The translations under genes and the position numbers were made by a program. A stretch of 64,000 nucleotides of DNA from SIG598 sp045605025 (GTDB taxonomy: Bacteria > Bacillota > Clostridia > Oscillospirales > Acutalibacteraceae): the NCBI GenBank assembly GCA_045605025.1, contig JAZUPE010000013.1:14848-78847 (forward strand). The letters are read 5' to 3'. Shown here in pieces: positions 59,919-64,000 of the stretch. How positions within the stretch are numbered: the stretch's first letter is position 1; every line of letters begins with the position of its first letter. The notes beneath the pieces are model-generated. The model saw nothing but the letters and a program-made list of their open reading frames with translations, was not told the DNA's origin and made no database searches.

Positions 59919-61766
59919 GTGTCATTTTTCTCTGATTGGTTCAGAACAGACACCCTCGGCGGCATTGGGTATCTGATACTTGCCGGTGGACTTATGCTGA
60001 TAGTGCTTGCCGGTATCCCTGTGCTGGCACACATTTATTCTCTGAACAACATCAAATCAAAAACGGTAGGCGACGGTCAGCACGGTACTGCACGCTGGGC
60101 AAAGAAAGGTGAGATCCGTAATGTGTATGCTCATGTCCCGTTCACTCCGGAGCTGTGGCGCAAGGGCAAATCTCTGCCCGACCAACAGGGGATCATTGTA
60201 GGCTGTACCGACCGTAAAGCCGGGACAACCGCCATCGTAGACACCGGCGATGTTCATGCAATGATGATTGGTGCGGCGGGTGTCGGTAAAACAGCGTACT
60301 GGCTGTATCCGAACATCGAATACGCCTGTGCATCCGGGATGTCCTTTCTCTCCACTGACACAAAGGGTGATGTTGCCCGTAACTACGGAACAATAGCAAA
60401 GAACTGTTACGGCTATCACATATCGGTCATAGACCTAAGAAACCCCACACGCTCCAACGGTAATAATCTGCTTCATCTTGTAAATAAGTACACCGATATG
60501 TACATGAACGAGCCTGATGAGCTTGTCTACAAGGCAAAGGCAGAAAAGTATGCCAAGATCATTGCAAAGACTATAATCCTTTCCGGCATGGATGCCGCCT
60601 CCTTCGGTCAGAACGCATATTTTTATGACGCTGCCGAGGGATTGCTGGCAGCCACAATACTGTTAGTGGCAGAATTCTGCGAACCGTCCAAGCGACACAT
60701 TGTGTCTGTGTTCAAGATCATACAGGAACTGCTTGCTCCTCCCGAAAAGAAAGGCAGACACAAGAATCAGTTTCAGGAGCTGATGGAAAAGCTCCCTCCC
60801 GAACATAAAGCAAAGTGGTTTGCCGGTGCTGCCCTCAATTCGGCAGAGCAGTCCATGTCCTCTGTTATGAGTACAGCACTGTCAAGGCTCAACGCATTCC
60901 TGAACTCCGAGCTGGAGCAGATACTGTGCTTTGATACAGAGATCGACGCAGAAAGATTCTGTACCGAAAAGAGCGCCCTGTTCATTATCATGCCGGAAGA
61001 AGATCCAAATACATTCTTTATGGTCTCTCTGATAATCCAGCAGATGTACCGTGAGATACTTGCGGTAGCTGACGAGATGGGTGGCAAACTGAAAAACCGT
61101 GTGCTGTTCCTATGCGATGAGTTTGGAACCTTGCCCCGCATTGAATCTGCAGAGATGATGTTCTCTGCGTCCAGATCCAGACGAGTATCTATCGTACCCA
61201 TAATCCAGTCCTTTGCACAGCTCGATAAGAACTATGGCAAGGAGGGTGCGGAGATAATCATAGACAACACGCAGCTTACCATCTTCGGCGGCTTTGCTCC
61301 CAACAGCGAATCTGCGCAGATCCTCTCCAAAGCTCTCGGCAGCAGAACGGTGCTGTCCGGCTCGGTCAGCCGGGGCAAGAACGATCCGTCACAGAGCCTG
61401 CAGATGATCGAGCGACCGCTGATGACTCCCGATGAGCTTAAGTCTATGCCCAAAGGTCAGTTCATCGTAATGAAAACCGGATTCTATCCGATGAAAGTCC
61501 AGCTCAAGCTGTTTTTCAAGTGGGGCATTGAATTTCTCGAACCATATATCATGGAGGAACGAGCCGGTCGAATTGTTCGCTACGCCAGCAAGGACGAACT
61601 GATGAGAGCTATTGATCCGCCGCCATTTTTACCTCTGCCAGTCGAAGCTGCCAACAACCCGGAAGATATGAATGATAACGCTATACCATTCAGCGAATCC
61701 TCTTCAGAAAACAAATCGGTACTCAAGACAGTAGAGAAAGCCGGAACGGAGGACAGCCATGAGTAA
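59919..61766 (+). CDS. VirD4/TraG-type coupling ATPase
   Basis: 615 aa. One N-terminal membrane segment pair (GYLILAGGLMLIVLAGIPVLAHIY), then GTARWAKKGEIRN, Walker A GAAGVGKTAYWLYP near residue 118 and Walker B FLCDEFGTLPRIESAE near 397. It brings the relaxosome to the channel. Two GTGs are possible; 59919 is preferred because GGGAGGA ends eight bases upstream, while 59913 is too close. It lies after the relaxase block, as usual. Confidence 0.93.
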   Translation: MSFFSDWFRTDTLGGIGYLILAGGLMLIVLAGIPVLAHIYSLNNIKSKTVGDGQHGTARWAKKGEIRNVYAHVPFTPELWRKGKSLPDQQGIIVGCTDRKAGTTAIVDTGDVHAMMIGAAGVGKTAYWLYPNIEYACASGMSFLSTDTKGDVARNYGTIAKNCYGYHISVIDLRNPTRSNGNNLLHLVNKYTDMYMNEPDELVYKAKAEKYAKIIAKTIILSGMDAASFGQNAYFYDAAEGLLAATILLVAEFCEPSKRHIVSVFKIIQELLAPPEKKGRHKNQFQELMEKLPPEHKAKWFAGAALNSAEQSMSSVMSTALSRLNAFLNSELEQILCFDTEIDAERFCTEKSALFIIMPEEDPNTFFMVSLIIQQMYREILAVADEMGGKLKNRVLFLCDEFGTLPRIESAEMMFSASRSRRVSIVPIIQSFAQLDKNYGKEGAEIIIDNTQLTIFGGFAPNSESAQILSKALGSRTVLSGSVSRGKNDPSQSLQMIERPLMTPDELKSMPKGQFIVMKTGFYPMKVQLKLFFKWGIEFLEPYIMEERAGRIVRYASKDELMRAIDPPPFLPLPVEAANNPEDMNDNAIPFSESSSENKSVLKTVEKAGTEDSHE

Positions 61767-62022
61767 TCTGCTTTTTCTTTTCAAGGAAGATCTGTCACAC
61801 CGGGCGGTGGCGGTGTATATGTATCTCGACGAACGAAGCAACAAGAACGGTCAATGCTGGCCGGCGATCCCTACCATTGCCCGTGATATGAAAATATCCG
61901 TGTCCACCGTAAAGCGTGCTCTGCATGATCTTGAAAAGGCGGGGCTTATACAACGAGAGCAGCGATATCGTGCATCGGGAGGCAAGAGCTCGCTGCTGTA
62001 TACGCTTAAGCGACCGTCGTAG
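61759..62022 (+). CDS. small winged-helix protein
   Basis: 87 aa, overlapping the VirD4 end by 8 bases. VAVYMYLDERSNKNGQCWPAIPTIARDMKISVSTVKRALHDLEKAGLIQREQRYRASGG is a clear winged helix-turn-helix of the type found in replication initiators and plasmid regulators (the WPAIPTIA.....S..TV.R....LE..GLI core). Probably a regulator or remnant replication protein of the element. Its stop falls at the start of structured repeat copy 1. Confidence 0.85.
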   Translation: MSNLLFLFKEDLSHRAVAVYMYLDERSNKNGQCWPAIPTIARDMKISVSTVKRALHDLEKAGLIQREQRYRASGGKSSLLYTLKRPS

Positions 62023-62052
62023 AGCGCATTATATAGCAATCGCAAAAAGAAA

Positions 62053-62157
62053 CACCACTGTCCATCAAAGGGCGTACTGTACCCTTTAGCTGGATGGTAA
62101 TGGAGTAGATGAGCTATTCTCCTGAAGAATATTACTAGCAGAATAAAAAACATAACA
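62053..62157 (+). repeat. structured repeat copy 1
   Basis: Hairpin of CACCACTGTCCA with TGGATGGT, containing an inner AAAGGG/CCCTTT stem around CGTACTGTA, then the shared tail GGAGTAGATGA and GAAGAATATTACTAGCAG. Copies 2 and 3 at 62836 and 63541 keep the same order. Confidence 0.75.
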
Positions 62158-62473
62158 AAGACTGATAAATCTTTAGTTCGGATTACAACTTAAAAAGTCA
62201 CAATCGATCATTGCGTCAGGTGGAAATAGTATGCTTATTTGCCCTTCAGCTATACTTCTGGTGCAATAACCGAGACGGATGATTGGCGAATGATAAACAG
62301 AGCCCCCTCAAAAAACACTTGATACTTACTAAGTCAGGCACATAAACAAATTTCCCAAAGCCATCATTTGATCTTCATTAAGCATTTCATGGTTGGTGTG
62401 TTTCCAATCAGCACAACATAATAATGTTATTTTTATAATGCTAATTTTCTTCAATATCGTCAGGAGGGATCCT
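62158..62473. other. gene-free stretch between repeat copy 1 and small ORF
   Basis: AT-rich; no ORF with a ribosome site and no strong hairpin seen on either strand. Confidence 0.55.
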
Positions 62474-62653
62474 TTGATACATAATATCTTTAGTAGAAAA
62501 CTATCAGAAGAAGAAAAGCACCTAATCCGCATATATCGAAAATCTTCGATTGAGGAGCGTGAGGCAATAAAAAAGAAAATGACCAGCCTGATTACTCAAC
62601 GCAAACCGAAGCCTTATTCCAAATCAATCCAAGATAACAAAAAAACTAAATAA
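62474..62653 (+). CDS. 59-aa basic helical protein
   Basis: TTG 62474 has AGGAGGG five bases upstream. The peptide is helical and highly charged (SRKLSEEEKHLIRIYRKSSIEEREAIKKKM) with a basic tail (TQRKPKPYSKS). No family is recognised; it could be a small regulator of the element. Coding is supported by the strong ribosome site and good amphipathic helix. Confidence 0.5.
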   Translation: MIHNIFSRKLSEEEKHLIRIYRKSSIEEREAIKKKMTSLITQRKPKPYSKSIQDNKKTK

Positions 62654-62835
62654 GTCAGAGCATTAACCATGAAAATGATGTGCATCAGAAACTCCGAAGC
62701 AAATATCTAGCGATATCTTCGCCTTCTTAGCTGAGGGCAAATAAGTAATGTTCAGCCTATCAAGATACCATCTCTTCTGATAGAAAAAGCTTTTTAGAAT
62801 CCTAAAAAACACTTGAAAATCCGTCTAAAAACAAG

Positions 62836-62945
62836 CCACCGTCCATGAAAGGGCGTACTGTACCCATTAACTGGACGGTGGTACCGTTCACCATGGACGG
62901 AGTAGGTAAACCTTATCACTTGAAGTAAAGCGTACCAATCAGAAA
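62836..62945 (+). repeat. structured repeat copy 2
   Basis: Perfect 10-bp stem CCACCGTCCA (62836-62845) with TGGACGGTGG (62872-62881), inner GGG/CCC around CGTACTGTA, then GGAGTAGGTAAA and GAAGTAAAGCGTACC. Confidence 0.8.
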
Positions 62946-63251
62946 AGAAAAAATAGAACTAAGCTAATTAAGAGAATATATAAAGCTGCCAAAAAGATCT
63001 GCATCAGCGGGACTGGAATGGAATCCGGATGCGGGCGGCAGGCTCTTTATTCCCGCCCCGGAAAGTAATTAAAGCACCCAGTGTTCAAGTTTTGGCTTTA
63101 AGCGTAGAACCTGGTATCAGCCCCAAAACCCATCAGTCAACTAGTACTTAATAAGGAAGATAACCGACTGCATCTGATGACTTAACAGTTCCAGAATGAT
63201 AACCATATTTCTCACAGTAATAGCAGAAATTACATATAAGGACATATTAAT
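62946..63251. other. gene-free stretch with a GC-rich remnant block
   Basis: Around 62990-63070 composition rises sharply (CGGATGCGGGCGGCAGG, CCCGCCCCGG), unlike the AT-rich surroundings. One frame reads SASAGLEWNPDAGGRLFIPAPES then stops, suggesting the C-terminal remnant of a lost gene. No start or ribosome site is present. Confidence 0.4.
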
Positions 63252-63279
63252 TTGATGTACACAAAAGTTATGTTATAAT
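63252..63279 (+). promoter_or_regulatory. promoter of the 99-aa ORF
   Basis: TTGATG (63252-63257), 16 bases, TATAAT (63274-63279), followed by GGAGAA and ATG 63319. Confidence 0.65.
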
Positions 63280-63318
63280 TCGATGTGAATAAAATCATCC
63301 ATATAGGAGAAATCAAAA

Positions 63319-63618
63319 ATGCAGAAGCAAATCAACAATTCCAGAATAATCAAGTTCATCTGTAACTTGGCTTTATTCCTCCCTTCTGTTTTATTTTTCG
63401 TACAATTACTCGCGCCATTTTTGCTGATTTTCAATACACTTGGAAAACAGCAACTGTTTTTTCTCCGTCTCTATATCCATTATATATTAATTGTGACTTA
63501 TCGAACAGCGACCGTCGTAATTGCGGATGGCTTTTTATACTGCGACAAAAGGAAGCACTACTGTTCACCTAAAGAATCTTTGTACCCTTTAGGTGAACAG
63601 TGGTACGAGTCGCAATGA
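63319..63618 (+). CDS. 99-aa small membrane protein fused to repeat copy 3
   Basis: Two membrane segments (about residues 12-42 and 47-65). AGGAGAA lies ~10 bases before ATG 63319 and a good promoter precedes it. From about residue 62 the frame runs into structured repeat copy 3, so the C-terminus (TATVVIADGFLYCDKRKHYC...) is probably acquired from the repeat. Family unknown; possibly a truncated gene. Confidence 0.4.
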   Translation: MQKQINNSRIIKFICNLALFLPSVLFFVQLLAPFLLIFNTLGKQQLFFLRLYIHYILIVTYRTATVVIADGFLYCDKRKHYCSPKESLYPLGEQWYESQ

Positions 63619-63672
63619 CCGAAGTAGGTAAATTGATCATCCGAAGAATTTTACGTACCAAAACAGCATAAC
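63541..63672 (+). repeat. structured repeat copy 3
   Basis: Outer TGCGAC/GTCGCA, then a perfect 13-bp stem CTGTTCACCTAAA (63561-63573) with TTTAGGTGAACAG (63588-63600), loop with TTTGTACCC, then GAAGTAGGTAAATT and GAAGAATTTTACGTACC. The stem sequence differs from copies 1 and 2 but pairing is kept. Twelve bases upstream of this copy (GCGACCGTCGTA near 63510) also precede copy 1 near 62010. Confidence 0.8.
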
Positions 63673-63791
63673 AATCTATCGGAATATTAATTCACAGATT
63701 TGTTATGTTGATATCCTATCGTCTAACAAATCGGTGAAGTTCTATTCTCCAGAATTATTTATGGAGAAATAGTACTTTTTATATATGTTTC

Positions 63792-64000
63792 TCAAAGGGC
63801 ATCGTCAACTATAATTCCATCAACAAAATCGTATGACAAGTTATCCTGGCAAAGATTAATAAACAAATTACTATTATTTCTAGCTACACCTTTAGAAAAA
63901 ATAAAATCTGGAACGTCATTTAAGGAATGCATATACTTATCTTGTATACATTTTAGGTTGCAGTACCGTTTTGTTATTTCTTTTTTTTCATGAATGTTTA
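63792..64000 (-). CDS. 3' end of an AT-rich gene, truncated by window edge
   Basis: The minus-strand frame is open from the window end to TGA at 63792-63794 (about 68 residues visible). It reads RYCNLKCIQDKYMHSLNDV, then PDFIFSKGVARNNSNLF and ends SYDFVDGIIVDDAL. No motif is recognised. Composition resembles the cargo genes at 27-32 kb rather than the transfer genes. The 63673-63791 gap shows nothing else. Confidence 0.5.
   Translation of the reverse strand, partial: NIHEKKEITKRYCNLKCIQDKYMHSLNDVPDFIFSKGVARNNSNLFINLCQDNLSYDFVDGIIVDDAL

Overview
The window looks like a chromosomal segment of a gut-type Clostridia, probably Oscillospiraceae/Ruminococcaceae (inference from gene content, about 50-55% GC by eye, strong GGAGG ribosome sites, and the family of the integrated element). 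No species can be named from sequence reading alone.

Region 1, about 1-25.8 kb, is ordinary chromosome. It holds the 3' two thirds of clpC, a divergent ornithine-carbamoyltransferase-like gene, a TPP-riboswitch-controlled thiamine ECF transporter gene (thiT), a broken SLOG-fold gene divergent from an XRE regulator, a DUF1015 gene, small metabolic genes, a MerR/TipA-type regulator with a textbook 19-bp-spacer promoter, an MBOAT acyltransferase/DHHW/RCC1-like envelope operon, a VTC-domain/DUF4956/beta-helix lipoprotein operon, glnA, a transglutaminase-like lipoprotein, an unusual PP-loop/EFR1/DUF362 redox operon, a TIGR01212-like radical SAM gene, a Nudix gene and a DUF1232 gene. It ends at tRNA-Pro(UGG).

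Region 2, about 26.05-33.3 kb, is an AT-rich cargo island directly behind the tRNA. It carries two minus-strand genes of no recognised family: a 591-aa membrane protein and a 1091-aa protein with an HEVCHH zincin-like motif. They form one operon with its own promoter and terminator. Two decayed copies of the leader of the first gene of the neighbouring conjugative element flank them, so the cargo looks inserted or duplicated between leader copies. A separate promoter-to-terminator unit of about 450 nt has no convincing gene.

Region 3, about 33.0-62.0 kb, is the body of an integrative conjugative element read left to right. It has DUF6075/DUF6809/DUF4314-like small proteins, an ArdA/LPD28-like antirestriction protein, an orphan Dam-type methylase, AbrB-like proteins, SH3 and Thr-rich secreted proteins, a RelB/PIN toxin-antitoxin pair, a SpoVG homologue, a giant thioester/Cna-B surface protein with a sortase, a type IV secretion set (DUF3852, TrbL-like, VirB3/PrgI-like, VirB4, NlpC/P60 hydrolase), an amidoligase with a gamma-glutamylcyclotransferase, an oriT-like region, MobC-like protein, MobP-type relaxase, toprim protein and VirD4 coupling protein. 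Many intergenic gaps hold intrinsic terminators. Nine cytosolic proteins share an acidic tail ending in methionine, which may be a secretion or stability tag.

Region 4, 62.0-64.0 kb, is gene-poor and holds three diverged copies of a structured hairpin element, two small ORFs and the 3' end of an AT-rich minus-strand gene. No integrase and no right attachment site are visible, so the element continues beyond the window.

The strongest candidates for something undescribed are the 591/1091-aa cargo pair, the shared acidic-Met C-terminus, the three-copy structured element, and an XRE/SLOG circuit with four near-identical operators.
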